This document shows, piece by piece, positions 26,871 to 39,149 of a DNA stretch of 64,000 nucleotides (the stretch's first letter is position 1; each line of letters begins with the position of its first letter). The stretch spans positions 133,730 to 197,729 of the forward strand of contig CM055109.1 of assembly GCA_029204225.1 (NCBI GenBank), read 5' to 3'. The DNA comes from Diphasiastrum complanatum (taxonomy: Eukaryota; Streptophyta; Lycopodiopsida; Lycopodiales; Lycopodiaceae). The notes below the pieces were generated by a model that ran no database searches, had not been told where the DNA came from, and saw nothing but the letters and a program-made list of their open reading frames with translations. The translations under genes and the position numbers were made by a program.

Positions 26871-27932
26871 TATGTTGGACATCATTTTGAAATGTCTATA
26901 AAACAGTTTTTACTATTTTTGGAGCATTTTAGAAAATAATAGTGGAGCATTAACGTTTTGTTGATTTCTTTCGATAATTATGTTTTAAGTGTATGCGATG
27001 GTTGAAAAGTGGTGCATAAAAATTCATAAGGTGTGGAATGCAGCAGATTTTAGCCTATATTAGTTGTCAAAGCTCTAGAGTTAAAACTTAAAACTCAAGA
27101 TTTGAAGCTTGCATAATTTAGAAATCAACCTTGTGAATTTTCCTGTTCTCATTAGAGCATCATCCATGCATAAGTTTCTTCGATAGTAGTGCTTTGGTCT
27201 CATGCAGTAGATGATTTGAATTTTCACATTGACTAACAGTTCACGATACATAATGTACTGATCAGTTTTGTCTTTTTTGTAAACACCTACTTAGTGTTAA
27301 ACACATCATTTACAAGAATTGATTAGTGGATAAAATTTGTTACCTTGTGTATATGGACAGAGTGTAGGATCAATATAAGGCAATCAAATGAATCATTAGT
27401 AAGTTACAATCAGAATCTATCAAGAGAAAGTGAGCAAAATCTAAGACAATAGAGAAATTGATTTATTCGTCAGTTGCATCTTTGATTGACTGAAGAAGCG
27501 CAGTAAGATTATAACACTTAGCACACAAGTATTGTGAACCTTATCGGTCACAAGATTCCCTTTCATGATCTGATCGTTGTATTCCAACACCTTCAATTTA
27601 CAGATTCTCTATTTATCTATGCACGTGTTAATCACAGTCGAATGCTCTCTTGTTCCTTCTCTCTTTCCCTAATCTTACTTCCATAGGTTAATATAGAATA
27701 TCTATCGAAGAATGCATGGCTGTCACACACGCTTAAATTTATTTGCACTCCACGGTTGTCTACGACACCTACTTAAAATATTCTACTAAGTCAAATGAAT
27801 GATCTAACTATCTAGCAATTGTTTGAATATCGAAAGATCATTTCTTAAAATTATTATTGTTTTCTTCTTGGGGAGAACTGTTTAGACACTTCGCAACATC
27901 ATCGAACACATCCTCACTTCATCCCCAACAAG

Positions 27933-27944
27933 TGGTATTAGAGC
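27933..27944 (+). other. Primer-binding site of copia F (one mismatch)
   Basis: TGGTATTAGAGC differs from the initiator tRNA-Met site by one base and lies two bases after the apparent LTR end. Confidence 0.8.
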
Positions 27945-28009
27945 AAGTTTGAATTATCTATCGAGTTCACAATTATTGCTAGATTATATTGTTTTTTCAT
28001 TCTTTAATC

Positions 28010-30510
28010 ATGGAAGGTTCAACCTTTGAGATCCGATTATAAATTCAACGGTGATGACTTTCACATGTGGAAGTTCAAAATGAGGATGATTTTGATAAAA
28101 AATAAACTATGGAAATACATTGATGGTTCAATAGCCAAATTGGTCGAACCAAAATTGCTGACTGCTTGAGAAGCAAAAGATGACAAAGCCTTAAGCCATC
28201 ATATCCTTGAATCTAAAAGATTTGCAAATAGCTCATGTAGCTAATTGTTCCACTGCCAAAGAAGCACAAGACATTCTGATTGGTTTGTATGAAACTACAG
28301 ATGTCACCATTTGTTTCTTTTTGAGAAAAAAATTCCTGTTGTTTAAAATGAATAAAGAAATTTCAGTAAGTAATCATCTTAATGATTTTAAGCAGCTGCT
28401 TAATTAGCTAGCTATAATAGGCGCTCCAATATCGGATGAAAATGCCAACATGTCACTTCTATCGAGTCTTCCTCCCTCTTACAACCAGCATCAACAACAC
28501 GATCGACAACAACAGACGTCCAAGACTAGACTATTCTACAAGTATTGCAAGAGAACCCATCACAACATCAAAGATTGTCGAATTCTCAAGCACAATAAAA
28601 CGAAGAAGAAAATGCAGCAGCAAAAAGGAACTTCAAATTCTGCCAAAATCACTCATGAAGATCCAACACTGCTTATGGTGCAAGATCAACAAAGTAAAGA
28701 TACTCAATAATCGGTATCTTGATTCAGGAGCTTCCCAACACATGACACCATGTAAGAGCTTATTCAAAAAACTCACTATTTCTAATTCGAAGTATATTTT
28801 TTTTGGAGACTCAAAATTTGCACAAGGTAGAAGATTCTACTTCAATTCCCTAACGACATTAGAAGATTAATCACTATGTACTATGTATCCAAATTAACGA
28901 AGAATCTATTGTCTATTAGCAAGATTACAAATCAATGATATAGAGCCTTGTTTAATCATATCCTTGACCATATGATTATGATGCATGTACAAATCAATGA
29001 TATAGAGCTATCTTGTACATGCATCATAATCATATGGTCAAGGATATGAGCTTCAATGCTACCTCCAGTGCCACTAAACATGTCTGTGAGATGTGCTTAC
29101 TAGGAAAACAACCTAGATCAAAATTTTCCCGAAGGACAAGCCACAAGAGCCAAGTCCATTCTGGAATTGATTCATAGTGATCTGTGTGGCCCTATGAGTA
29201 CACTCTCTCTGGGTTCTGCACTATAATTAATCATCTTTATTGATCATTATTCTAGATTTACCAGAACAATGTTTATCAAGAACAAGTCTGAGGCATTCAA
29301 TTGTTTCAAAAAATTCAAACAGATTGTTGAGACACAAACTGGACGGAAGACCAAGACCCTACGTACCGATTGTGGAATATGCTAGACGAAATGTCGGACT
29401 ATCTTATTTCGCGCGATATGCATCATCAGTTCACCACTAGCTACACCCCATAGCAGAATGAAGTAGCTGAAAAGAAAAATCGACCATTATTAGATGCAAC
29501 ACGACCAATGCCTTCAAATGCTCAACTACCCCAGAAATTTTGGGCTGAAGCTATATCTACAGCTTGCTATTTGTAGAATTATTCGAGCACCAAAGCTGTC
29601 AACTCGAAGACTCCTTTCGAAGCCTGTTACATATACAAGCCGAGTCCGAAGCATCTTTGAGTGTTCGAATGTCTATGCTACGTGCAAATTCCCTCCGACT
29701 TAGGAAAGAATCTTGATCATGCCAGCTACAAGAATATCTTCATCGGATTTGACTCGCTACAAAGCCTATGGTATCAGTTGCGCAACAAGGAGAGCTATCT
29801 ACCCAGCAACTGATGATAGTTCAAAGATCTGCTTGAATTAGACAAGAACCTGATCGATACATCCCACAAGTCTTCATGATTTAGAATAAACCTGCCTTAG
29901 TTGCAAAAGCCTCGTTGAACTCGGATGCAGACAATTGGCATAATGACCATGGACGCTGAGTATACTTCATTGATGAAGAACAAGACCTGGAGTCTTGTCG
30001 ACCCTCCTACGAATGCGAAGATCATCAACACTAAGTGGATATTCAAGTTGAAGCTTAATCCAGACGGATCTGTATTCAAATGGAAAGCTCGACTAGTGGT
30101 GAAAGCCTACGAACAATCGTATGAAATAAAGTACACCGAGACTTTCAATCTAGTTGTAAGACATCAATCTATTCGAACATTCCTGGCTATCGTAGCTGCA
30201 AAAAATCCGGACGTTCACCAAATGGACATTCACACAACATTTTACAAAAAGACATTTATATCTACCAAACAGAAGGTTATCTCCTTCAAGGCCAAGAGCA
30301 TAAAGTCTGCAAGTTGTAGAAGGCCATCTATGAGCTAAAACAAGTTTCCCGAGCCTGGTTCGAGAGAATAAAACTATTCTTGTTGCAACATTAATTCCTT
30401 CCAGTTCTGTAGACTTGAATGTGTAAGTACTACATAGGCTCAAGCTATGTCATAATAGTATTTTATGTCGATGATTCAATAATCATCAATATCTGATCCT
30501 AAATGTAGAT
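28010..30510 (+). pseudogene. Copia F gag-pol remnant
   Basis: Gag begins at 28010 and reads DDFHMWKFKMRM then AKEAQDILIGLYE with stops and shifts. A knuckle-like YKYCKRTHHNIKDC lies near 28540, and the protease site LDSGASQHMT near 28722. The integrase is fragmentary (IHSDLCGPMSTLSLGS near 29170 in a shifted frame). RT at 29940-30340 reads LMKNKTWSLVDPP, TKWIFKLKLNPDGSVFKWKARLV and MDIHT, and FYVDDS occurs near 30460 after further shifts. The element cannot encode a functional protein. Confidence 0.82.
28957..29048. repeat. Perfect 36-bp inverted repeat with 20-bp spacer in copia F
   Basis: Bases 28957-28992 are the exact reverse complement of 29013-29048. A 20-bp direct repeat (ACAAATCAATGATATAGAGC) also occurs at 28927-28946 and 28989-29008. 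The structure lies in the pre-integrase region and would form a strong hairpin. Confidence 0.93.
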
Positions 30511-30529
30511 CTAGGCAATGAAAAGGCAT

Positions 30530-30800
30530 CTTAGATCTTGAGCTAAAATTAGAATAAGATGACATATGTGACTTTTACATTGAATAAAGCTTGCAAACTT
30601 GCTCTTTGCCATCAGATTACCATTGTTAGAAATAACACATCCATCAAGTTTGTAGAACTCACTTTGTCTCTTGCCCTTGGCAATCAAGGTTCCATTCTTG
30701 CTTATAAAGCAAGAATCACCAACAAATTCCACTTCAAGATCTTTTTCCACCATTTGACATACACTAAGAACATTCTGTGGAAAATTCAACTAGTCTAGTT
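30530..30800 (-). pseudogene. Copia B-family protease/pre-integrase fragment
   Basis: The minus strand reads NVLSVCQMVEKDLEVEFVGD and AKGKRQSEFYKLDGCVISN, matching the region after protease in B1 and B4. No LTRs are attached. It sits at the broken 3' end of element F, in opposite orientation. Confidence 0.88.
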
Positions 30801-31690
30801 GATCTATTTTGGCAATTTTGAGGCCAACATGAAATTTCAACTTAGAGATAGATTTATATTTTGTCAATAAATGCCTAAATAGTGTTTGTACTATTTTTGG
30901 CTAGTTTTGATACATTGCATATAGACTAGAATTTCTAGGTTTTTTTTATGAAGTACCAAAAAGTTATCATTTAGGGCAAGTTGGTTGTTGGGAATTAAGC
31001 TCACAGTCTTCTCCTTGGTGATACTATTTTCCATTTCAAGAATTTTCATGCACGTTTATTGATCACTAATCTAGGGTCAGATGCAACTTCCTTTGGTTCT
31101 ATGTCTGCTCATATGATACCTACAAGAATCATAGAATTTAGATACCCGAACTATTCGAAGGACGATTATGTCGGGGTTCTGGCTGATCTTCATCCATGGA
31201 TAAAGACTAAAGGGTATCCATTCCTATTTGAATCTACACTCGAATGTCAAGCTATTTAAAGAACATCGAAGACATGGCCATCTTTGACGACTTCGACCGT
31301 CAGTTTACTAAACAACTTCGAAGTGTCCGACTTATACAACAACTGGCAGAGGTTGATTTACTACATAAGGCTGTCTAGGCTGAAACTGATGTGGGCCTGT
31401 AGGCCTTGGCTGAAAATGTCCTGGGTCACTCAACCACTTTTGTCCCGACTTATCTGACATCTTCGACGAGCGACAAACTCAGCTACTTCTATTGGAAGTA
31501 TCACACAAAAGTGTGCATTTCAAGCTCTTATTCAAAAAATCATATCTCATAAACTATGATGAATCACATCAAATCCTTTCACACGTGTGTTTTTCATATA
31601 TACATTTACTGATTAAAAATTTTGAGACCTTCATATATAAGATATGATATGTCAAACATGTGGGGGTACTGATGAAACTTCGATATTTTC
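30801..31690. other. Unassigned sequence with a short plus-strand frame
   Basis: An open stretch at 31059-31259 (plus) continues in frame past its stop with a further readable tail, like a decayed retroelement gag, but no motif supports a family. Nothing else is recognised. Confidence 0.35.
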
Positions 31691-32250
31691 ATATATGAGA
31701 CTACATTGTTGTGAATTTTACATTTAGCTTTTAGCTTGTCTACTATTAAAAATCCTATATGATTATAGAAACATGTTTATCAAAAACAAATTGAATTTGG
31801 AGATCTATAGAGATAAATACGTGCAGTCAAAGTTACCATTTTAAGTATTGATAAAAATCACCAAAATTAAAAATTTCATATATGAGTGTATAATACCATG
31901 ATTTTAACAATATTTTTTTGGTTTGTCTACTTTAAAAAGTATTATATGCCCATAGAAACATAGCTCTTAATTATTATTTTTTTCAATTTGGAGTTATGTA
32001 GAGATAGATATGTGCATCTAAAGTTACGCATGTCAAGTGTTGAAAAGTATTGAAAGGTGCTAGAAAGTTTCAACTCTTTTGCAGGTGGATTTTATTACCC
32101 TTTCTTTGGTTGTCTACTTTCAAAAATCCTTTATGACGATAGAAATATGTTTGTAAAAAAAATTGAATTTGAAGTCCTATAGAGATATATACGTGTACCT
32201 AAAGTTACCCATATGAAGTATTGAAAAGTGCTAAAAATTGAAGCTTTTAG
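31690..32250. repeat. Three diverged tandem repeats with a 187-bp period
   Basis: Each unit contains GTCTAC, then a run like AAAATCCTATATGAnnATAGAAA, TTGAATTTGGAG, ATAGAGATAnATACGTG and AAAGTTACC. The GTCTAC anchors lie at 31738, 31925 and 32112, exactly 187 bp apart both times. Units have diverged by substitution with hardly any net indels. A weak terminal-inverted-repeat pair (CACAAAAGTG near 31505, CACTTTTGTG near 32407) brackets them. Confidence 0.8.
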
Positions 32251-33165
32251 GGATCAAATTGCCATCAATTGAGAGAAATTTTTTTTAAGTCTTCCAATAA
32301 CACAATGAAGAGTCAAGTCTAGTTCCACCACATACAATTGAAAGATTGAAATTTCAATCATTTGATGGCATGTTATGTCTCTTCAAGTGACCAAGGGTTT
32401 TATGTGCACTTTTGTGCGCACACGCACAAAAATGTGCTGAAAACAACTCTAATTCTAAGTACAACCAAGTACATAGTTAATTTAAAATACTCTTGTAATT
32501 ATAGATTAGTTACCCATTTCTTGTAATTACAAGTACGCTAGTTATAAATACACCTCCAGCTCGCATCAATCGATGATGCTTCGTGATGCAAACTAATTTG
32601 TCAGAGCATAATTTATTTAGCATCCAAGTTACGCCTCCATTCCGGTTGTAACACTTTGTGTTGTTCAAGATTTCAGTGTAATATACAAGCAACACGTTCT
32701 TTCTATCTATGTCTAATGTAGATATTTGTGTTGTGATCCGATTAAACTTTCATACTGCTAGCTCACACTTTTTTACTCACTCTGATCAGAACACAAATGT
32801 CTACGAGTCCTTAGTTTCTGATCAGACGACGGTTGTCTACGACACCTGAGGAACTAGCATTATCAGACCACATTATCGTTCTAAAATTCTAAACTGAACT
32901 TCATAATTGAAACCATTTCTTTAATCCCTTCGGTGGACTGTACTCATGTTTGTCTGAGTATGAATATTTTATGATCCTGTCAGTGAGAACGCATGTGGCC
33001 GTGATTTTATTTCTGCATTTATAATCTTTCAAATTGTTCTTGCTCGTAGCAGCCCATAGTAATGGGAGAGTCATTTATGCAAGTATTTATTTCTCTCTTT
33101 CTTCCTTCTCACATCCAACAACATTGGCTAAATGACGTTTTGGCAACAATAAATAACAGTAGCAT
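32251..33165. other. LTR-like sequence, boundaries unclear
   Basis: The stretch contains a TATA-like TTATAAATAC near 32542. Bases 32829-32847 repeat exactly a 19-mer (ACGGTTGTCTACGACACCT) found at 27752-27770 in the presumed F LTR. It may be the 3' LTR of F or a related LTR, but the rest does not align by eye. Confidence 0.4.
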
Positions 33166-34264
33166 TGTGGAAAAACTATATTGTTATTCTCATTTTATGT
33201 GGAAAATTCATCTCTTTTGATTTTATGTCCATCTCATGTGTATATCTCATGATATCTTGATTTCTAGTGTGTAGAATGTCATTTTTATTGTTGACCTTTT
33301 CCACACATGTGAAGGACAATATGTTGCTACTGTTGTATAGATAGGGACAATAACATATTGTATCTGAGTGCTTATGATCAGATCTCAGTGATTTACGCAA
33401 TTCTAGATGATTTCTATCTTGTAGCTAAATTTAGATGTGCATCCAAATTTGGTCAAGATCTTGTTGATCCATTAAGTATGTTTTAGATCTATTTTTTTCA
33501 CATGGTATCAGAGCAGGTTGTAGGAAAAGTTGGAGTATTTTCCAAATCTAGAGGTGGATTTGAGGGTGCCATAAATTCTATGTGGATTTGGAGGTGTTTC
33601 TAGCTCAAATCGTGTATTTTCAAGTATAGAAAGTGAATCTTTGTGATCCAAGCATCATTTTAGATCAAATCACTTGGAGTAGGCCAATTTTTGAAACCAA
33701 TTATTGGAATGTGGAGACAAAAATTGATCATGATTGTGGATGTTGCATTCTACTAGATGTTGTATCAAAATTCTAGCTTTTGCATATAGTTTTGCTTGAT
33801 TCAATATTTTGCATTTTTGGAAGAATCCTAAATTTGATAGGATCTCTTGATTTTAAGTTGTTGGACTTTTTCAAGAGTGTGTTTCAATCTTAGGTGTTAT
33901 CAAAAGTTCATCATCTTGTGTTTAGATCTATTGTGATCAAGAAATCGTTATTCTATGTGCTAGGATTTGCTAGAAGAGAGAAAATGAGAGGCTAGATTGT
34001 TTCCAAATATTTGTGATTTCTTCTTGAGTTTCATTTGTTGATTTTCAAGAGATTTCTAAGTGCATTGGAACAAGTTCAAAGATAATATCAAATCATTGCA
34101 ACATGGCAACCTCAAGTGGCTTCATGTCGGAAGGCAATGATAGGCTTACCTCAACAATTTATTCAACTTGGAACGTGAGGATGGAATCTATGGTTGAGAT
34201 GAATGATTTGATGGATATTGTTGTAGGTTTGGAGGAGAGACCTTTGGCACCTCAAAAGCAATGA
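33166..34264 (+). mobile_element. Copia B3: 5' LTR, leader and gag start, truncated
   Basis: A 337-bp LTR (33166-33502) starts TGTGGAAAAAC and ends TTTTTTTCACA. The primer site TGGTATCAGAGC follows at 33503-33514, then about 590 bp of leader and a gag start at 34104 (MATSSGFMSEGNDRLTS) closely like B4. Coding ends in PLAPQKQ-stop, and unrelated sequence starts at about 34264. It carries the B-family core CACACATGTG at 33302-33311. Confidence 0.85.
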
Positions 34265-35250
34265 GATTTACTTAGTTTTTTCAAGTGTGGGGGCTGAAAT
34301 ACATGGCCTAAGAGGCATTTAAATGGAGCTCGGGAGAGTTCAGGAAAGGAGCGCCTTGCAACGAGGAGCCTATGTACATAATTATTTTGGTAATCAAATT
34401 TGTTTAATTAATGGCCCAAGTATGACATCCTGCGTGTATAAGCCCTCATCTTGAAGAGCCCGTTGGTAGTTTGGTAGTTAGTTATGTTAGGCCCTAGTTC
34501 AACTTGTGGTGCCAATACTTATTAGGGGGCAAAAAACAATTTTGGCAAGTCTCAAGGTTTAAACTTAAACTTAGAAGAGTATGTAAAAATCAAAGTAAAG
34601 CTTCCAAAAAGGAACTTGCATTGTATTTTGAAACTTGAAATGTCTTGTCCCATAAGCAAATGTGGAAAGAGACAGTTAGGAATCATATCCTGATAGTTTA
34701 TGTTAAGGAAATACATAGGTTGATGGACCTAGACACTTATGTGATTGTATGTAATTTGGATCCTTAATATACTTTGGGCCCTTATTGGCCTTTTATCCTT
34801 ATTAATTACTTTGAAGGGCCTAAACAGAGAACCACCTTGTTCTTAAGACTAATAGCTTCTTTTGGGCCTCCAAAGCTGGATATTCTAATGCGTTGGTAAG
34901 CTCTAATGTACTAGAGGTACATGCCACCTCCTACTTAAGCATTTTTTCCTCAAAAGACATCTGCTTAGTAAACTCAAATGCTTCAATTAAGTCGTATTAA
35001 TGGAGAATGTCATTTCCAAAATTTCATGGTAATAGTCATGGCCATTGTTAAACACACAAGTTGTTGATCCAAGGATTGTCTTCATTAGGAGGGTTCTTCC
35101 AATGAATTAGATATTCTTTGATTATCTTGCCATTTCGTAATACCTTGTCCCGATATCCAACAAGTTTGGTTGGTTCCAGAACCACATTGCAAGAGAGCCA
35201 AGTGCTGCTACTTTGGATCCACATATGCTTGCTATGGTATTTGGTCATTC
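34265..35250 (-). mobile_element. Chromovirus (Ty3/gypsy) 3' end with chromodomain
   Basis: Minus-strand bases 35177-35048 read EPTKLVGYRDKVLRNGKIIK then EYLIHWKNPPNEDNPW, the chromodomain found at the C-terminus of chromovirus integrases, which targets insertion to particular chromatin. Bases 34265-35047 would then be the 3' untranslated part and possibly an LTR, but no LTR edges were found. The rest of the element is absent. Confidence 0.7.
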
Positions 35251-35352
35251 TTAGCTTGACTTTGTATTTGTTGCTATTTTTTCTAAGTTATTGCTATTTT
35301 GACTCCTATTTAGCATGTGTTCTTTGCCTCTAAATGTTTGGTTAACTAGTAG

Positions 35353-35525
<173 letters not shown>

Positions 35526-35691
35526 AATGTTCTTTGGATATGTTTTGTGGCTATTTACAACATTGCTTGTGAATAGAAGTAGTTCTTGATTTTACTTGTT
35601 GTGTAAGCATCTCCAATGCTCTTAGCATCGAGCCCTACTCTCCATACTACATACAACTTAGGAGGTGTATGAAATTACCTTTCTTCTTGAC

Positions 35692-35712
35692 AACATTGGC
35701 ATCGTTGTCGGG
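35692..35712 (+). other. Relic gypsy primer-binding site (tRNA-Asp type)
   Basis: TTGGCATCGTTGTCGGGGA differs from the tRNA-Asp complement at few positions. It marks the end of a gypsy LTR to its left and is cut about 150 bp further on by the copia C1 fragment. Confidence 0.6.
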
Positions 35713-35855
35713 GAGCCAAATGCTTGCCAACAATTATTATTTTTTAATTCTTTTACTTGCTTTTGTTGTAGGGATTGGTCACTAGCTTTTTGTGGTTGTT
35801 TTGTAAATTTTTTATGCACCTTTGGCTTGTGTTTTGATGGTTTGAGCATATGGGT

Positions 35856-38047
35856 ATGTGGATCCATACTCTGGTGGAATCTGCTAAATGTATGCTATTG
35901 CATGCATCGTTGCCCAAGAGATTCTGGGCTGAAGCTATCTCCACTACAGCTTACTTCCAGAACAGATGTTCGACCAAGGCCCTCTCAGACAAGACACCCC
36001 ACGAGGTGTGGACATGCTCTAAGCCTTCTTTGAAGAACCTAAGAGTATTTGGGTGCATTGCCTATGCACAGATCCCAAAGGACACAAGGAAGAAATTGGA
36101 CTTCCAAGGTCTCAAGACCATCCTGATCGGATATACTTCGTCTGATAACATTCACAAGTTGTACGATCCTGATACCCAGCAAATCTTGTATAGCCGGGAT
36201 ACAGTCTTTATCAAGGATCAGTTCATCGACCTCAAAGACAAGAATATTGCTCAGGAAGAACCTTCATCACCTGTCGTTGACACGATAGTCCGAGCTTCTG
36301 GGTCAGGCGTATGTATTGTCGACCCACTTCAAGACAACGAATCAGACAAAGATGTTACAGCAACAAGCCCCAAGAGTGGTTCATCAGTCAAATCCTCCCA
36401 AAAGATCAAGCCGAGTGCGCACACAGCTCACAAGGTATACTCCTGAGTCTGCATGTCTCTTAATGAAGGAACCGACAACAGTCGAAGAGGCACTTAGCCA
36501 ACCAGACTCTGATCTCTGGAGAGAAGCCATGGACAGAGAGTATTCCTCTCTGATAAAAAATCAGACATGGTCATTAGTCGAAGCTCCTATTGGCTGCAAT
36601 ATCATTGATTGCAAATGGATCTTTAAGATCAAATATAATGCCAACGGAGCAATTGATCGAAGAAAGGGATCGAAGGAAGGCTAGACTGGTAGCACGAGGA
36701 TTCACCCAGATCCTGAATGTGACTTTTAGTCCAGTCATCAAACATTCATCGATCTGAATGCTCTTGTCTTATGCTACAGCTGCTGACCTCAAAGTACATC
36801 AACTTGATGTACAAATAGCCTATCTAAATGGAGTTATACTAGAAGATATCTACATGATTCAGCCCGAAGGATACGTTCTAGAAGGCATGAAGAATCGTGT
36901 TTGTAACCTCCACAAAGCACTGTACGGCTTGAAATAGTCTGCCAGGGCTTGGTTTCAGAAGATCAACACATTTCTCATTGAACAAGGATTCAGACCAAGC
37001 ACTGTTGATTACAATGTTTATTCGAAGTCAGTGCAACAATCCTTCATTACTATCACCTTGTACGTGGATAATACGTTGCTCTTCAGCAACAATACCAATA
37101 TGGTTAAGGATTCGAAACAGATGTTGTTCTCATAATTCGACATGACTGATCTGGGTGAAGCTCACTTCTATCTGGGAATTCAAATACACAGAGACAGAGC
37201 AAATTGACTGATTTACATCACTCAACAAAGGTATCTTCATAATGTTCTTAACAGATACAATTTGATGAATTGTAAATTAGCTCACTCACCAATGGATCCA
37301 GGCCTGCATTTGTCAAAGGACCAATGTCCCCAGACCAAGCAGGAAGATGAGTAAATGAGAGAGTATCTATATCAATCGATACTAGGATCTCTCATGTACA
37401 CAATGGTCTGTACAAGACCATATATCTCTTTTGCTATTAGCTCACTCAGCCAATACATGGCTAATCCTGGCATTACCCATTGGAAGGCTCTTATTCGAGT
37501 CATGAGGTATATTCGAGCTACCATGGACCAGTGCATCTACTATGGAGATGTCAACAACGACAATCTTCATCAGCTCAGTGGTTATTCAAATGCAAGCTGG
37601 GGAGGAGATGCAGACAATCGTAAGTCCACATCTGGATTTACATTCTTCTTCAACGGCGGTCCTATTTCGTGGAATAGTCATAAGCAAACCTCTATCACAC
37701 TTTCTTCTACTAAAGCATAATACATTGCTACTTCTCAAGCGTTTTGGTTGAGAAATTTGCTGTCAAACATCAATCTGTATCAAAACAGCCCTACAATTTT
37801 GTTTTGTGATAACCAAAGTGCTATCGCCTTATCGGGCAACCCTAGATTTCATTCTAGGAGTAAGCACATTGAGATCAGATATCACTACATCAGGAGGAAG
37901 GTTCTCGACAGAGAGGTGAGCTTAACGTACTACAGAAGGAAGGACATGGTTGCAGACATCTTCACGAAAGCACTCAGTGTTAATGCACACAACAGATTTT
38001 GTGCATTGCTCAGTCTGAAGATCAAGGCATTCACGGATCCAGATTAA
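35856..38047 (+). pseudogene. Copia C1 integrase-RT-RNase H remnant
   Basis: The integrase C-terminal half reads ESAKCMLLHASLPKRFWAEA, then FGCIAYAQIP and LIGYTSSDNIHKLYDP. RT starts YSSLIKNQTWSLVEAP and [20 protein letters not shown], shifts frame near 36660, and continues with stops through LYVDNTLLFSNN. The catalytic YVDD has become YVDN. RNase H reads LTRPYISFAI-like, GYSNASWGGDADNRKSTSGF, CDNQSAIALSGNPRFHSRSK and ADIFTKALS. At least five stops or shifts interrupt it. Confidence 0.9.
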
Positions 38048-38054
38048 GAGGCGT

Positions 38055-39149
38055 TGTTGGATTTATTCCCTCTACTCTCCTTAAATCTCATTTTAGTCTG
38101 CCTCCATTCATGCTGCATATTTACGAACGTTGTGCGCAGTCTGCATATTTACACACAAATTCGCACAGACGAAGAAAAGGCGAAAGAATTGCGACACTGT
38201 GTTTTTACACACGTTATGGTGACAGGCGAAAAGAGGACACTATCTTACAGAATGCCAAAGGTGTCCTAAAAGCAAAGGCGCCCTGTAAATCTAATCCTAA
38301 GGCTACTCGTAAGAGTGACGCACTTTTTGCATTGTCGTCATCAACGATCCCTTCAGCACTGACTAACGTCGCACCCTTTTCATGCTCACTCCATGCAGCT
38401 GCGCTAACAGATTGGACAACAACTACAACCACCCACGATCTCTTACAAACAACACATCCACTCTGTACTTTCCACATCTGCACACCTGTAATATAATGTA
38501 TATATACTGGATACCATTTGTGTATTCAGGTTAATGAGTGAATGAGTTGATGAATGAGACGAAGTAGATGCCTTGCGCATTGATTCTTGATTGTCAGCAA
38601 TAAGGTTTTATTCCTTTACAGATTGTATAAGCTTCATAGGGCACGCGGTTTCGTCCGCTATTGTCTTGTGCTCTACTGCATTATTGACATGTATACATGA
38701 TATACTTAATCTGATACATTTCTTTGTTCTGCGTTCAGATCTATGTTAATATTGCTATGCTTATCATTCAATCTATTTGATCTTTCTAGTTGTTCTTTTT
38801 GGTAATAGACGACTAACATTTAGTCTTGTCATTTGCGAATCATTTGTGACGAATAGTTTGTCTTACTATTCGCGACAAACCATTCTTCTGAAGCTTCATT
38901 CATTTATTAAAGTTTGGCTACGTAATCAAGAACGACTGTGATTCCCATCACTACCATTTTGTTCGTTCTGATAGGCATAGTCATGCTTACGGAGAGAGTC
39001 GTATAGCTCATTCCGCTACGCACAAACATTTTCAGTTCGAGTTCGTTTCTCATTCATGTTCGTCTTACATCTTTGAGCTTATTTTTCGTTTCTAACATAT
39101 GACACCTTTTCTCAACTCGTTCATCTCCCTCTCTCCAACACTTTCAACA
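38055..39149 (+). repeat. 3' LTR of copia C1
   Basis: It starts TGTTGGATTTATTCC and ends CACTTTCAACA. It aligns with 44230-45327 over its full length, including GCATGCGGTTwCGTCCGCTATTG and CTGATAGGCATAGTCATGCTTA. Confidence 0.92.

Larger units (their letters stand above)
26873..30520 (+). mobile_element. Ty1/copia element F, heavily decayed
   Basis: A 5' LTR appears to end CCCCAACA at 27930, directly followed by a primer site. The LTR start is uncertain; TGTTGGACATC at 26873 would give about 1.06 kb. Gag, protease, integrase and RT follow in copia order on the plus strand, all with frameshifts. A B-family piece lies on the opposite strand at 30.53-30.80 kb. The 3' LTR was not identified. Confidence 0.72.
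35850..39149 (+). mobile_element. Ty1/copia C1, 5'-truncated with intact 3' LTR
   Basis: The fragment starts in mid-integrase at about 35856 and runs through RT and RNase H to a stop at 38045-38047. A short purine stretch (about 38043-38052) and a 1095-bp 3' LTR follow. The left edge abuts gypsy-derived sequence, so the first half of the element was lost. Confidence 0.92.

Noticed and set aside
31502-32418. Non-autonomous DNA transposon with terminal inverted repeats
   Set aside because: The 17-bp ends match only partly and no target duplication was found; noted only with the 187-bp repeats.
38214-38483. 89-codon minus-strand frame in the C1 LTR
   Set aside because: It lies within an LTR and is not shared with the other family C LTRs as an open frame.
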